Positions 15,463 to 23,599 are shown, counted from the first letter of the stretch. The stretch: 39,261 nucleotides of DNA from an uncultured Dorea sp. (GCA_910586965.1 CAJUMF010000033.1:1-39261); one strand, 5' to 3'. A program made the numbers and translations. Notes: generated by a model not told the origin, from the letters alone.

Positions 15463-15491
15463 TTGAAAAAAAGCGTTCGCCTTGGTACAAT
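15463..15491 (+). promoter_or_regulatory. Promoter of the small antitoxin-like gene and araC-type gene
   Basis: TTGAAA (15463-15468), 17-base spacer, TACAAT (15486-15491). The first start codon is 170 bases downstream. The promoter is divergent from the araA promoter candidate 70 bases away. The 15492-15640 leader shows nothing else I can name. Confidence 0.5.
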
Positions 15492-15660
15492 AAAAACATT
15501 ATAGGAAATTTTGATATGGATATTGAAGATTGAGAATCGGAAAGTACAGAATCATATACAATTACCTGCATGATGGTATTATTGAAATATTATATATTAT
15601 ATATTATGAACATCGACACACGGGGAGACATTTACAAATAATGGAAAGGGGCATTTAATT

Positions 15661-15873
15661 ATGAGCAATACTGTAAAACAGGCAATTGGATTAATGGAAA
15701 TACTTCCAGAAAGCGAGCAAAACTTTGCACTTGAATTTATCAAAAAGCTTGTAATCGCATGGGATCCGGATTTTACAAAAATGACGCCCGCAGAACGCCA
15801 GGCACTTGAAGACGCTGAAAATGACATAAAGGAAAACGACACAATCTCCCATGATGCTATAAACTGGGATTAG
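15661..15873 (+). CDS. Small acidic antitoxin-like protein
   Basis: A 70-residue protein with an AAAGGGGCATTTAATT start region. Sequence MSNTVKQAIGLMEILPESEQNFALEFIKKLVIAWDPDF is helical, followed by an acidic tail with TPAERQALEDAENDIKENDTISHDAINWD. This layout is typical of orphan type II antitoxins of clostridia: an N-terminal helical DNA- or dimer-forming part and a disordered acidic C-terminus that would wrap a toxin. No toxin gene follows; the next gene is an AraC-type regulator nine bases away, so the two may be coexpressed. Function is an inference. Confidence 0.6.
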   Translation: MSNTVKQAIGLMEILPESEQNFALEFIKKLVIAWDPDFTKMTPAERQALEDAENDIKENDTISHDAINWD

Positions 15874-15882
15874 CATATTGCC

Positions 15883-16935
15883 ATGACACTCTTACAACTA
15901 TCCCACCAAATCACCGAAAACCACAGATTACTCCTCCCCCCGGAGCACAGGCTGAATACACGCCTCGTATGCCCGGAATACTCAAAGTCTGCCCAGGAGG
16001 TAAAGACGTACCCGCTCATGCAGGAGGAACGGGTCTTTGCGCTGTGCTGGAACATCCAGAGCTCCCGCCAGCTTTACGCTACCATGTGTCCTGCGCCGCA
16101 GCCTTTCTGCTGCTGCCACCATTTTTCGGACGGCGAGAAAACCCAGCTCCACACCCATGACTATATCGAACTGGCCTATATCATGGACGGCCGTTTCAGC
16201 CAGCGGATTCTTGGCAGCGATATCTCCTTTTCCAAAGGCGACTTATGCCTGATAGACAAGAACTGCATCCATCAGGATTATCTTCTTTCCGAACCCGCCT
16301 CCATCCTTTTTCTGGGAATCTCCAATGATATGTTTTCCGAGATTATGGAGGAAAATGTAACTGCACAGAAGATTACATCATTTTTGCAGTCCGCCCTCCT
16401 AAAGCAGAAGGATGTCCAGCAATACCTGCATTTCAAGCCCCAGCCCCAAGCCGTGGCTGAGCTGGAGGAGTGCCTTTTCTGGCTGCTGAAGGAACTATAC
16501 GAGGGCGGCGTCGGTTCCCACCACATCTGCAAGGGTCTGCTCCTCCGCATCTTTGCAATCATCAGCACGAAATATGATTTCTCACTCTCAAAAGACCAGC
16601 GAAAGACCATGAACTGGCTGATTTTTGAAGAGATTTCCGCATACATCCGGAAGAACTACGCCGACATCAGGATTCAGGACCTGACCGATGCTTTCCACTT
16701 TCAGGAGGATTATTTCAACCGTCTCATAAAGGCCAAGACCGGGCTTACTTACTCTGCCTTCCTGCAGCAGATACGGCTTGAGAAGGCAGAACAGCTCCTT
16801 ATCTCTTCCCGGAAAAGCGTGGAGGAGATTGCCGCCGCCGTAGGCTACCGCAACAAAGGGTACTTTTATAAGATTTTTCAGGAAAAATATGGGGTTACCC
16901 CGTCAAAATACCGAAAGAACAAACATCTGCTGTAA
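15883..16935 (+). CDS. AraC-family transcriptional regulator with cupin sensor
   Basis: A 350-residue regulator. N-terminal part carries the cupin signature THDYIELAYIMDGR (about residues 92-105) with the glycine/aspartate pattern for sugar-type ligands; C-terminal domain has two helix-turn-helix units, ISAYIRKNYADIRIQDLTDAFHFQEDYFNRLIKAKTG and VEEIAAAVGYRNKGYFYKIFQEKYGVTPSKYR. The start at 15883 lacks a clear ribosome site; it lies nine bases after the antitoxin-like stop and may rely on coupling. Sits between araA and the importer genes, divergent from the ara operon, so a role in arabinose or pentose control is probable but not shown. Confidence 0.85.
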   Translation: MTLLQLSHQITENHRLLLPPEHRLNTRLVCPEYSKSAQEVKTYPLMQEERVFALCWNIQSSRQLYATMCPAPQPFCCCHHFSDGEKTQLHTHDYIELAYIMDGRFSQRILGSDISFSKGDLCLIDKNCIHQDYLLSEPASILFLGISNDMFSEIMEENVTAQKITSFLQSALLKQKDVQQYLHFKPQPQAVAELEECLFWLLKELYEGGVGSHHICKGLLLRIFAIISTKYDFSLSKDQRKTMNWLIFEEISAYIRKNYADIRIQDLTDAFHFQEDYFNRLIKAKTGLTYSAFLQQIRLEKAEQLLISSRKSVEEIAAAVGYRNKGYFYKIFQEKYGVTPSKYRKNKHLL

Positions 16936-16958
16936 AATAATGATGTTGGGATCCCAAA

Positions 16959-16993
16959 GTCATGTTTATTCATGCAAGCATGAATCACATGAC
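16959..16993 (+). terminator. Probable terminator of the AraC-type gene
   Basis: GTCATGTTTATTCATGC (16959-16975) and GCATGAATCACATGAC (16978-16993) pair over almost their full length with one extra base and one mismatch, followed by CTTTTG. A 12-bp perfect palindrome TTGGGATCCCAA sits just before it (16946-16957). Confidence 0.6.
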
Positions 16994-17085
16994 CTTTTGA
17001 CCCTGGAGCATCATATACTTGATATAATATCCGTCTTATGGCATAATAAAAGTAAGAATTTCTTACATTGAAAGGAGCTTGGCTT

Positions 17086-17352
17086 ATGAACACACAAGTA
17101 TTGACAGTCTCCTCCAAAGGCCAGATTTCCCTGCCTGTCAGCATCCGCAAATTGCTGTCAATCGAAACAGGCGATAAATTAGTTGCCTACGCCTCAGGAG
17201 ATGTAATCATGTTAAAAACATTAAAACTTCCGACAGCAGAAGAAATCGAAACGTCGCTGGATGCAGCACAAAAATGGGCAAGTTCAGTTGGATATGAAGA
17301 AAACGATGTAAATGACATTATTAAATCTGTAAGGAAACGTAAAAAGCAATGA
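17086..17352 (+). CDS. AbrB/MazE-fold antitoxin
   Basis: An 88-residue DNA-binding antitoxin. The ATG at 17086 is preceded by AAAGGAGCTTGGCTT. Residues 1-48 form the swapped-hairpin barrel: VLTVSSKGQISLPVSIRKLLSIETGDKLVAYASGDVIMLK. The C-terminal half is helical and acidic, the part that would bind a PIN-domain toxin. It overlaps the following PIN gene by ATGA, the usual antitoxin-toxin coupling. The toxin is truncated, so this is likely an orphan or relic antitoxin. Confidence 0.85.
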   Translation: MNTQVLTVSSKGQISLPVSIRKLLSIETGDKLVAYASGDVIMLKTLKLPTAEEIETSLDAAQKWASSVGYEENDVNDIIKSVRKRKKQ

Positions 17353-17621
17353 AAATAGTAATAGACACCAATGTTTTGATTTCAGGTGTATTTTTCGGCG
17401 GTTTCCCTAGAAAAGTGCTCAACGAAGTAATCAGGGGAAATATAACTGCATGTGCAACCGCCGAAATTGTAAATGAATATGAAGAAATCATCCAGGAGAT
17501 GATTGACCGAAAACAGGGAAATATTAACCGGGATATCTCGGGGGCAAAGCACCTTTGCCCCGCATCATATGCATTCTCCGATTATCCTTGTAGATTTCCT
17601 CACCACCAGCTTAGACCTTAA
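17349..17621 (+). pseudogene. Truncated PIN-domain toxin
   Basis: Starts by ATGA overlap with the AbrB-type gene. The first 57 or so residues are genuine PIN sequence: MKIVIDTNVLISGVFFGGFPRKVLNEV with the first catalytic Asp, then TAEIVNEYEEIIQEM with the conserved Glu. Near position 17525 the homology ends; the frame then runs antisense through the araR terminator (17541-17561) and the end of araR, stopping at 17621. Normal PIN toxins of this type are about 135-140 residues, so the later catalytic acids are gone. Inactive as a ribonuclease. Confidence 0.8.
17541..17561. terminator. Hairpin at the end of araR
   Basis: GGGGCAAAG (17541-17549) and CTTTGCCCC (17553-17561), loop CAC, begins four bases past the araR stop codon. 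It lacks a T-run on the minus strand. The junction with the truncated toxin gene lies immediately to its left. Confidence 0.55.
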
Positions 17622-18662
17622 CTCCACGCTGTCAGACACTTTCTCGCTGTTTAATAGCGCCAGCATGATTCTGGCGGCATGTTCCGCAAGCTTATCCACC
17701 GGATTATTCACCGATGTAAGCGGCACGTCACAATATCCTGCCAGATCCGAATTGTCAATCCCCACGACCGACAGCTCCCCGGGAACAGAAATCCCGCTAA
17801 TCTTACACATATTCACAAGCTTGACCGCCACCTCGTCATTGTAACAGACACATGCCGTACATTCCTTAAGGCGGCGCAGGTAGACTTGCGCCTCCTGCTC
17901 CATCTCACGCAGGTCCATGGTGTCAATCCAACTGATATATTCGCCCTTTACTTTTATGTCTCTCTCCATAAGGGCTGCCATATACCCTGCATACCTCTTA
18001 TGGCCCTGGCCGTCGTCAAGCTTGAAGATTCCCCCGATTTTCCGATGCCCGCACTCAAGCAGATGTTCCGTCGCAGTCTTTCCCGCCCAGAAATCGTCCA
18101 TACTGACATGGAGAGCCGAAAGCTCCGGATAATTGCTGTTTATGAATACTACCGGGATTCCCTTATGCTTAAGTTCCCGGTACAGCTCCAGGTTCGGATT
18201 GGGCAGCCCGCTTTTTGTCGTCTCGGCGATCACGCCGTCTATCACATCCTCACGAAGGAAATTTTTCAGGATATTGCGCTCACGCTCCACCGCATTATGG
18301 GTGAATGCAATCTGCAGCGAATACTCCGCCTTCGAGAGAATCCGCTCCATCTCATTGATGATTCCCGTGAAAATATATTCGTCAACATACGTCATCATAA
18401 TGGCAATCCGCATCGTTCTGAGCTTTTTGTTAATGCCACGCCGACTGTCCTTTACATATGTTCCGCTGCCCCGTATGCTGACGACAAGCCCTTTATCTCC
18501 GAGGACAGAAATTGCATGGCGGACAGTCTGGCGGCTCACCTTGAAAATGGACACAAGCCGATTCTCCGAATAGATCTTATCTCCTGCGGACAGTTCTCCA
18601 TTCTCAATCTTTTCCGTAATCCAATCAACGATTTCTTCATACTTCGCCTTCTGCTGTGCCAT
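17565..18662 (-). CDS. araR: GntR-LacI fusion arabinose repressor
   Basis: A 365-residue repressor built as AraR of Bacillus: an N-terminal GntR winged helix (residues about 1-70: KIYSENRLVSIFKVSRQTVRHAISVLGDKGLVVSIRGSGTYV) joined to a LacI/GalR-type sugar-binding domain (RIAIMMTYVDEYIFTGIINEM... to VGIDNSDLAGYCDVPLTSVNNP). This fusion architecture is specific to AraR-type proteins that release DNA on binding arabinose. ATG at 18662 with GGGAGATGGC upstream; a TTG 12 bases earlier is a poorer start. It follows gguB by 77 bases without a terminator, so it may belong to the chvE operon and be autoregulated. Two AraR-like sites lie before chvE. Confidence 0.9.
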   Translation of the reverse strand: MAQQKAKYEEIVDWITEKIENGELSAGDKIYSENRLVSIFKVSRQTVRHAISVLGDKGLVVSIRGSGTYVKDSRRGINKKLRTMRIAIMMTYVDEYIFTGIINEMERILSKAEYSLQIAFTHNAVERERNILKNFLREDVIDGVIAETTKSGLPNPNLELYRELKHKGIPVVFINSNYPELSALHVSMDDFWAGKTATEHLLECGHRKIGGIFKLDDGQGHKRYAGYMAALMERDIKVKGEYISWIDTMDLREMEQEAQVYLRRLKECTACVCYNDEVAVKLVNMCKISGISVPGELSVVGIDNSDLAGYCDVPLTSVNNPVDKLAEHAARIMLALLNSEKVSDSVELRSKLVVRKSTRIIGECI

Positions 18663-18739
18663 GCCATCTCCCAACTTTCATACTTTTTACAGCCGGCGCC
18701 GCCAGATTCCCGGCAGCATACCGACTGGTACAGCAAATA

Positions 18740-19912
18740 TTAATTCTTCTTCTTGGAAGAGATAACGTCAAATGTAACCGCTCCAAGAAGTACAAGGCCC
18801 TTTACAACCTTCTGGAGGTCTGTGGACAATCCGCACAGAACCATTCCGTTATTCAGGATACCCATAACGAACGCTCCGACAACCGCTCCGAGGATTGTAC
18901 CTACACCGCCGGCTGCCGCCGCGCCGCCTATGTAACATGCGCCGATAGCGTCAAGCTCGATACCGTCGCCGGCCTTCGGCGTCGCTGAGCCTGCACGGGC
19001 CGCAAGGACGATACCTGCAACCGCACCTAAAAATCCCATGTTTGTATATACCCAGAAGAATACCTGTTTCGTATTGATACCGGAAAGCCTTGCCGCTTTC
19101 ATGTTACCGCCGAGGGCGTAAATCTGACGGCCGGCAACTGTCTTGCTTGTGACAAAATGATAAATGGCAACAATCACACCCATGAGCAGGAGCACGATCG
19201 GAAGGCCGTTGCAGCGCGCCAGCTTGTATGCATAAAACCATACGATTCCAAGGATGATTGCGTCCTTGATGATAAGCTGCCATGCCGGAACAAGTGCAAA
19301 TCCGTATTTTTTCTTTGCCGCAATGGATTTTAATTCGGATAAGATGATCAGCACCGTTGCGATAACTGCTACGATAATCGTAACGATATCAATCGTCCCG
19401 TCTCCGAAAGGAACTTTATTGGTAACAAAGAACCCTGCGCCCACGAACTTAAATGCGTCCGGAACCGGCCCTACCGTCTGTGACGCAAGGAATGTATAGG
19501 TAAGTCCGCGACCAATGAGCATGGATGCCAATGTCGCTACGAATGGCGGAACGCTCATGTAAGCGATAAAGAATCCATTGAACACGCCGAATAACAGTCC
19601 AACGCCGATTGCCGCCAAAAAACCTACCGGGATGCTCATGCCCCCCTCACATACAAGCTTTGCCGCAACCGCTCCGCAAAGAGCAACGTAAGAGCCGACA
19701 CCAAGGTCGATATTTCCGGTAAGTACGCAAAGCAGCATACCTGTTGCAAGAATAACGATATAACCATTCTGCATCAGAAGGTTGTTCATGTTCATAGGAG
19801 TCGCGTTGGATCCTCCTGTTAAAATATAAAATATAATGTAAATTGCCAGCAGCGCCAGCACCATGCCATACTGCTTTAAATTCAGATTAACTGTATTTTT
19901 CTTTTCCATCAT
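18740..19912 (-). CDS. gguB: Multiple-sugar ABC importer permease
   Basis: A 390-residue membrane protein of the MmsB/GguB/XylH group, with about ten hydrophobic segments. The permease loop motif GNIDLGVGSYVALCGAV (residues about 64-80), GINTKQVFFWVYTNMG near 285-300 and GGAAAAGGVGTILGAVVGAFVMG near the end are typical of sugar permeases of the ribose/xylose type. Overlaps gguA by one base (TGATG). With gguA and chvE it forms the complete ABC importer. Substrate range by family: xylose, arabinose, galactose, glucose; placement in the arabinose block supports arabinose. Confidence 0.93.
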   Translation of the reverse strand: MMEKKNTVNLNLKQYGMVLALLAIYIIFYILTGGSNATPMNMNNLLMQNGYIVILATGMLLCVLTGNIDLGVGSYVALCGAVAAKLVCEGGMSIPVGFLAAIGVGLLFGVFNGFFIAYMSVPPFVATLASMLIGRGLTYTFLASQTVGPVPDAFKFVGAGFFVTNKVPFGDGTIDIVTIIVAVIATVLIILSELKSIAAKKKYGFALVPAWQLIIKDAIILGIVWFYAYKLARCNGLPIVLLLMGVIVAIYHFVTSKTVAGRQIYALGGNMKAARLSGINTKQVFFWVYTNMGFLGAVAGIVLAARAGSATPKAGDGIELDAIGACYIGGAAAAGGVGTILGAVVGAFVMGILNNGMVLCGLSTDLQKVVKGLVLLGAVTFDVISSKKKN

Positions 19913-21465
19913 TAAGCTCCTTTCTGATTATTATGCTGCATAATGCATTTCATAATCTTTTCCTGTGATAATTCTTCTTTTGACAGTTCCCCGGCAATCT
20001 GGCCTTCGTTCAAAACGTATGTCCTGTCGCATGTACCGATGATCTCCGGCATTTCCGAAGAGATAACAATAACCGCCTTTCCGGATTTTGCCAGCTCGTT
20101 GATCGCGCAGTAAATTTCATACTTGGCGCCTACGTCGATACCGCGGGTAGGCTCGTCAAGAATCAGGACATCCGGCTCTGTCAGCATCCATTTTGCCAGC
20201 ACGACCTTCTGCTGATTACCACCGGACAAAGAACCTACTGTCTGGTTAATGGAATTCGATTTGATATTGATAAGTTTCTTGTATTTTTCAGCAGCTACGA
20301 TTTCATCGTTGCTGTTTACGACACCGTTCTTGGAGAAGAAGCCGCGGAGCGCTGCCAGCGTCATGTTCCACTTGATATCATTGATCAGCACAAGCCCGTA
20401 TGTCTTCCTGTCCTCCGATGTGTAGGCAATCTTGTTCTCAATGGCCTCTTTTACATTGGTAATTTTCACTGGTTTCCCGTGCATAAGGACTTCACCGGTA
20501 ATCTTCTGGCCGTACTCATGGCCGAAAAGGCTCATGGCAAACTCTGTTCTTCCGGCTCCCATCAGCCCTGCAAGGCCTACAACCTCGCCTGCGCGCACTT
20601 TGATGTTGATGTTCTTTAACATCTGGCGGCTTGCATCCTCCGGGTTAAATACGTTCCAATCCTTAACTTCCAGCACCACATCCCCGATGGGGCAGTCTGT
20701 CCGTTCCGGATAACGGTTCGTCAGCTCACGCCCAACCATGCCTTTGATAATGCGGTCTTCGGTAAATTCGTCCTCGCCCTTGATAAGCGTCTCAATGGTG
20801 TGTCCGTCACGGATAACCGTAATGGCGTCTGCAACATAGCTGATCTCATTGAGCTTATGCGAAATGATGATACAGGTGATTCCCTGCTCTTTCAGTTTCA
20901 GCATGATCTCAAGGAGCTGCGCGCTCTCCTCATCGTTGAGGGCTGCCGTAGGCTCGTCAAGGATCAGAAGATCCACCTTCTTGGCAAGCGCCTTCGCAAT
21001 CTCGATAAGCTGCTGCTTTCCTACGCCGAGAGAATTAATCGGTGCCTCGATATTTTCATTTCCAAGGCCCACTTTCTCAAGCATCTCTTTCGCACGGCTC
21101 TTCGTTTCCGTCCAGTTGATCACGCCCCTCATGGAAGTCTGCTCATTTCCCATAAACACGTTCTCCGCCACTGACAGGTATGGGCTTAAGGCAAGCTCCT
21201 GATGAATGATAACGATTCCCTTTTTCTCACTGTCCTTGATGTTGTGGTTCTTTACAAGCTCACCGTTGTACATGATGTCGCCCGTATAAGTGCCAAAGGG
21301 ATAGATTCCGGACAGTACATTCATCAGCGTGGATTTTCCAGCACCATTCTCACCGCAAAGAGCGTGTATCTCACCGCGTTTTACTTTCAGATTGACATCG
21401 TCCAGTGCCTTTACGCCGGAGAACTCTTTTGTGATATGGTTCATTTCCAGAATGTAATCAGACAT
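19912..21465 (-). CDS. gguA: Multiple-sugar ABC importer ATPase, tandem nucleotide domains
   Basis: A 517-residue protein with two ABC domains. N-terminal: Walker A GENGAGKST (38-46), Q-loop HQELALSP, signature LGVGKQQLIEIA, Walker B LLILDEPTAAL. C-terminal: degenerate Walker A GLMGAGRTEF, signature LSGGNQQKVVLAKWML, Walker B LILDEPTRGIDVG. As usual for the ribose/xylose class, the second half is the catalytically weaker one. Start after AAGGAGTTGAGAAA. It energises GguB for ChvE-delivered sugar. A stable hairpin separates it from chvE, likely setting a lower level than the binding protein. Confidence 0.95.
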   Translation of the reverse strand: MSDYILEMNHITKEFSGVKALDDVNLKVKRGEIHALCGENGAGKSTLMNVLSGIYPFGTYTGDIMYNGELVKNHNIKDSEKKGIVIIHQELALSPYLSVAENVFMGNEQTSMRGVINWTETKSRAKEMLEKVGLGNENIEAPINSLGVGKQQLIEIAKALAKKVDLLILDEPTAALNDEESAQLLEIMLKLKEQGITCIIISHKLNEISYVADAITVIRDGHTIETLIKGEDEFTEDRIIKGMVGRELTNRYPERTDCPIGDVVLEVKDWNVFNPEDASRQMLKNINIKVRAGEVVGLAGLMGAGRTEFAMSLFGHEYGQKITGEVLMHGKPVKITNVKEAIENKIAYTSEDRKTYGLVLINDIKWNMTLAALRGFFSKNGVVNSNDEIVAAEKYKKLINIKSNSINQTVGSLSGGNQQKVVLAKWMLTEPDVLILDEPTRGIDVGAKYEIYCAINELAKSGKAVIVISSEMPEIIGTCDRTYVLNEGQIAGELSKEELSQEKIMKCIMQHNNQKGA

Positions 21466-21501
21466 TTTCTCAACTCCTTTTTATATTTTTGTATTGCCAA
21501 A

Positions 21502-21539
21502 ATAATGAGAGCGGCGGCTATCTGCCACCGCCCCATTAT
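21502..21539 (-). promoter_or_regulatory. Intercistronic hairpin between chvE and gguA
   Basis: ATAATG...GCGGCGGC (21502 on) pairs with GCCACCGCC...CATTAT (to 21539), loop TATCT region, two short bulges. No T-run follows on the minus strand, so it is not a complete terminator. In sugar ABC operons such stems stabilise the binding-protein message and reduce downstream expression. Confidence 0.6.
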
Positions 21540-21554
21540 CTTTGTCATTTAAGA

Positions 21555-22673
21555 TTATTCTGCCTTCTCGATATCTTCTTCTGTGTAGTATCCGCTGTCG
21601 ATTACAAGCTCTTTGTAGTTGTCTTTGTCAAGAGATACTGGCTCGCAAAGATATGACGGAACAACTAATTTGTGGTTGTCATATGTCTCTGTGTCGTTGA
21701 TCTCCGGCTCGCCGCCCTCTACTACTGCCTGTACCATCGTTACGCACTTCTCAGCAAGAAGTCCTGTGTCCTTGAAGATTGTCTGTGTCTGTTTGCCCTC
21801 GATGATATTCTTAACTGCCATAACCTCTGCATCCTGTCCTGTGATCAGCGGCCAGTTGTCCTCTTTGTATCCAGCGCCCTCTAAAGCAGCTTTGATACCA
21901 TAAGCGAAACCGTCGAATGCGGAGCAAGCGATGTCAAGGTCTTCGTCAGCGTAGAAACCTGTCAGGTAGTTCTCACAGTTCTGCTGAGCTGTCTCCTGAG
22001 ACCATCTTAAAATACAGGTATCCTCAAAGGATGTTCTTCCGGACTTACAAACCAGCTTGCCGTCCTTGAGGTATTTCTCAAGAACGCTCATAACGCCCTT
22101 GTGAAGAAGAACTGCATTGTTGTCATCCGGTGAGCCCATGAAGAACTCAATCGTCTGCGGCTCGGATGCATTTGCAAGGTCAGCTTTTGTCTCGATGTAC
22201 TCGCCGATCTTTCTTCCGACGCCTTCGTTATCGAATGATGCATAGTAGCTTACTGCGTCTGTGTCCATAAGAAGACGGTCATAAGCGATAACCGGGATGT
22301 TTGCCTGTTTTGCCTGGTCAAGAACATTTACAAGCGCGCCGGAGTCAATCGCTGCGATTACAAGACAGTTAACGCCCTGTGCGATCATTGTCTCAATCTG
22401 GCTTGTCTGCAGCGGGATATCATCCTCGCCGTACTGAAGGTCTACTTCATATCCAAGAGCCTCAAGCTGTTTCTTCATGTTAGCTCCATCTTTAATCCAT
22501 CTCTCAGAGCTCTGCGTCGGCATTGCAACGCCTACCTTCTTACCATTGCTCTCAGCTTTCTCGCCGCCGTCTCCGCCATCGCTGGATGAGCTGCTGCTGC
22601 CACCGCCGCCGCATGCTGCAAGTGACAGTACCATCACGCCTGCTAACAGTACACTTAACAACTTCTTTTTCAT
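21555..22673 (-). CDS. chvE: Multiple-sugar-binding lipoprotein
   Basis: A 372-residue substrate-binding lipoprotein. Signal peptide MKKKLLSVLLAGVMVLSLAAC with lipobox LSLAAC (Cys21), then a glycine/serine linker and the two-lobed type-I periplasmic-binding fold beginning KVGVAMPTQSSERWIKDG and including AAIDSGALVNVLDQAKQANIPVIAYDRLL. Ligand-contact aspartates and arginines of ChvE-like proteins are in the same motifs. The start is supported by AGGAGGATCATAT. First gene of chvE-gguA-gguB(-araR). Expression probably under AraR and a promoter with a G-run in its spacer. Confidence 0.93.
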   Translation of the reverse strand: MKKKLLSVLLAGVMVLSLAACGGGGSSSSSSDGGDGGEKAESNGKKVGVAMPTQSSERWIKDGANMKKQLEALGYEVDLQYGEDDIPLQTSQIETMIAQGVNCLVIAAIDSGALVNVLDQAKQANIPVIAYDRLLMDTDAVSYYASFDNEGVGRKIGEYIETKADLANASEPQTIEFFMGSPDDNNAVLLHKGVMSVLEKYLKDGKLVCKSGRTSFEDTCILRWSQETAQQNCENYLTGFYADEDLDIACSAFDGFAYGIKAALEGAGYKEDNWPLITGQDAEVMAVKNIIEGKQTQTIFKDTGLLAEKCVTMVQAVVEGGEPEINDTETYDNHKLVVPSYLCEPVSLDKDNYKELVIDSGYYTEEDIEKAE

Positions 22674-22697
22674 ATATGATCCTCCTTTTTTTATCCT

Positions 22698-22713
22698 GAC
22701 AGCTTTTGCTGTC
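22698..22713 (-). promoter_or_regulatory. Leader hairpin of the chvE transcript
   Basis: GACAGC-TTTT-GCTGTC, a 6-bp stem with a four-base loop, lies a little upstream of the chvE ribosome site and downstream of its -10 box. It may affect message stability. Confidence 0.35.
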
Positions 22714-22729
22714 TGTTTGCTATATTTCT

Positions 22730-22758
22730 ATTATACCCCCCCCCTGTGCATTTTTCAA
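22730..22758 (-). promoter_or_regulatory. chvE promoter with nine-G tract in the spacer
   Basis: Minus strand: TTGAAA (22758-22753), 17-base spacer, TATAAT (22735-22730). Nine consecutive G directly precede the -10 box (plus strand C at 22736-22744). Spacing is optimal at the present tract length; gain or loss of a base would move it off optimum. Confidence 0.75.
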
Positions 22759-22767
22759 CCCGCAATA

Positions 22768-22788
22768 GTATACAAATCTGCATACAAC
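22768..22788 (-). promoter_or_regulatory. Second, weaker AraR-like site
   Basis: Minus strand AGTTGTATGCAGATTTGTAT shares AAAAAGTTGTA with the palindrome at 22831 and lies ten bases upstream of the -35 box. Imperfect dyad; named as an operator only because a second site is expected for cooperative AraR binding. Confidence 0.35.
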
Positions 22789-22830
22789 TTTTTATGCATA
22801 TGTTTTATTTCAATACATGTTTGGGGTTGC

Positions 22831-22842
22831 TGTACATGTACA
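22831..22842. promoter_or_regulatory. AraR-like operator palindrome
   Basis: TGTACATGTACA, a perfect 12-bp palindrome inside GCTGTACATGTACAACT. It resembles the Bacillus AraR site ATTTGTACGTACAAAT with two extra central bases. It is 75 bases upstream of the chvE -35, and the araR gene is in the same block. Confidence 0.55.
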
Positions 22843-22890
22843 ACTTTTTTCTTTTTATGCATTTTGCACAATTGCGTTAGGAGGACGCGA

Positions 22891-23063
22891 GGATGCGGCG
22901 GCATAGGGGTGGTACAGGCAGAACGACATTCCGGCAAACTAACTGCCAACTGCGGCTAAGAAACTCGGGAGAGCCCTCGTTTCTAAGTCTTCGTAGGCAG
23001 TGGATTTTGCCTCCATTAAAAGCGTTCCTTAACTGCCTGTACCACCCCTATGCCGCCGCATCC
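22891..23063. repeat. Long inverted repeat, left part of a composite repeat patch
   Basis: A perfect 31-bp inverted repeat: arms 22891-22921 (begins GGATGCGGCGGCATAG) and 23033-23063. Nested inside is a second stem, AGAAAC...GTTTCT near 22963-22988. A stretch at about 22933-22962 is an inverted copy of a unit repeated at 23340 and 23428, and 22986-23010 is inverted at about 23299-23323. No protein is encoded. Confidence 0.8.
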
Positions 23064-23238
23064 CCGCTGTCTCCTGGCTGGCGTAAGGCGGAGAGGTGCG
23101 GGCGGGAGGTGGTTGGATTTGGGCGGGGCGGAACGGACGGCGAAATGTACCACAAAACTTCCGCCCTCACCCACTCTACTGCATCTCACCACAAGCCTTC
23201 CTCACGCACTCACTCGCCTCATCGCATTTCGATGCACA

Positions 23239-23514
23239 GCCGCTTTGAGTCTGTCCTTCCTCTAAGCAAACAGTTCAGAGGGCGTTCTTAGCAGCGGGGA
23301 AATCCACTGCCTACGGAGACTTAAGCGTGAGGGCATTCCCGAACGCTTTAGCCGTAGTTAGCAGTTAGTTCCCCGTTGCGTTGCCCGGGTTTGTGTGAGG
23401 AAGGGCAGACTCAAAGCGGCGTCCTCTCGAACGCTTTAGCCGCAGTCGGCAGTTAGTTCCCCGCTGCGTTGCCCGGGTTTGTGTGAGGAAGGGCAGACCA
23501 AAAGCGGCGTCCTC
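23239..23514. repeat. Composite repeat patch with 88-base tandem repeats
   Basis: Two direct copies, 23340-23426 and 23428-23514, differ at about six of 87 bases. An arm GCCGCTTTGAGTCTGTCC (from 23239, 24 bases long) is inverted at 23397-23420 with one mismatch. This gene-free stretch lies between the divergent chvE promoter and the efflux operon. 23064-23238 is GC-rich without an assignable feature. Confidence 0.8.
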
Positions 23515-23599
23515 ATCAAAATTTTTCCCTCATTTTGTCAGATTTCCGTTCTTTTGGAACGTAATAAATTATATACACTACACGGAAGGGGGCTTTTTT

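Noticed and set aside
16946..16957. TTGGGATCCCAA palindrome as an operator
   Set aside because: Only one copy, between a stop codon and a terminator; nothing links it to a promoter.
17004..17034. Promoter TTGACC...TATAAT before the AbrB-type antitoxin
   Set aside because: The spacer would be about 20 bases, too long for a confident call, although the -10 is perfect.
17679..18743. Long plus-strand reading frame opposite araR
   Set aside because: No ribosome site, no family; araR on the minus strand is complete and fully recognised.
22891..23514. CRISPR array or integron-like array
   Set aside because: Repeats are few, unequal and of opposing orientations, with no constant-length spacers and no cas or integrase genes.
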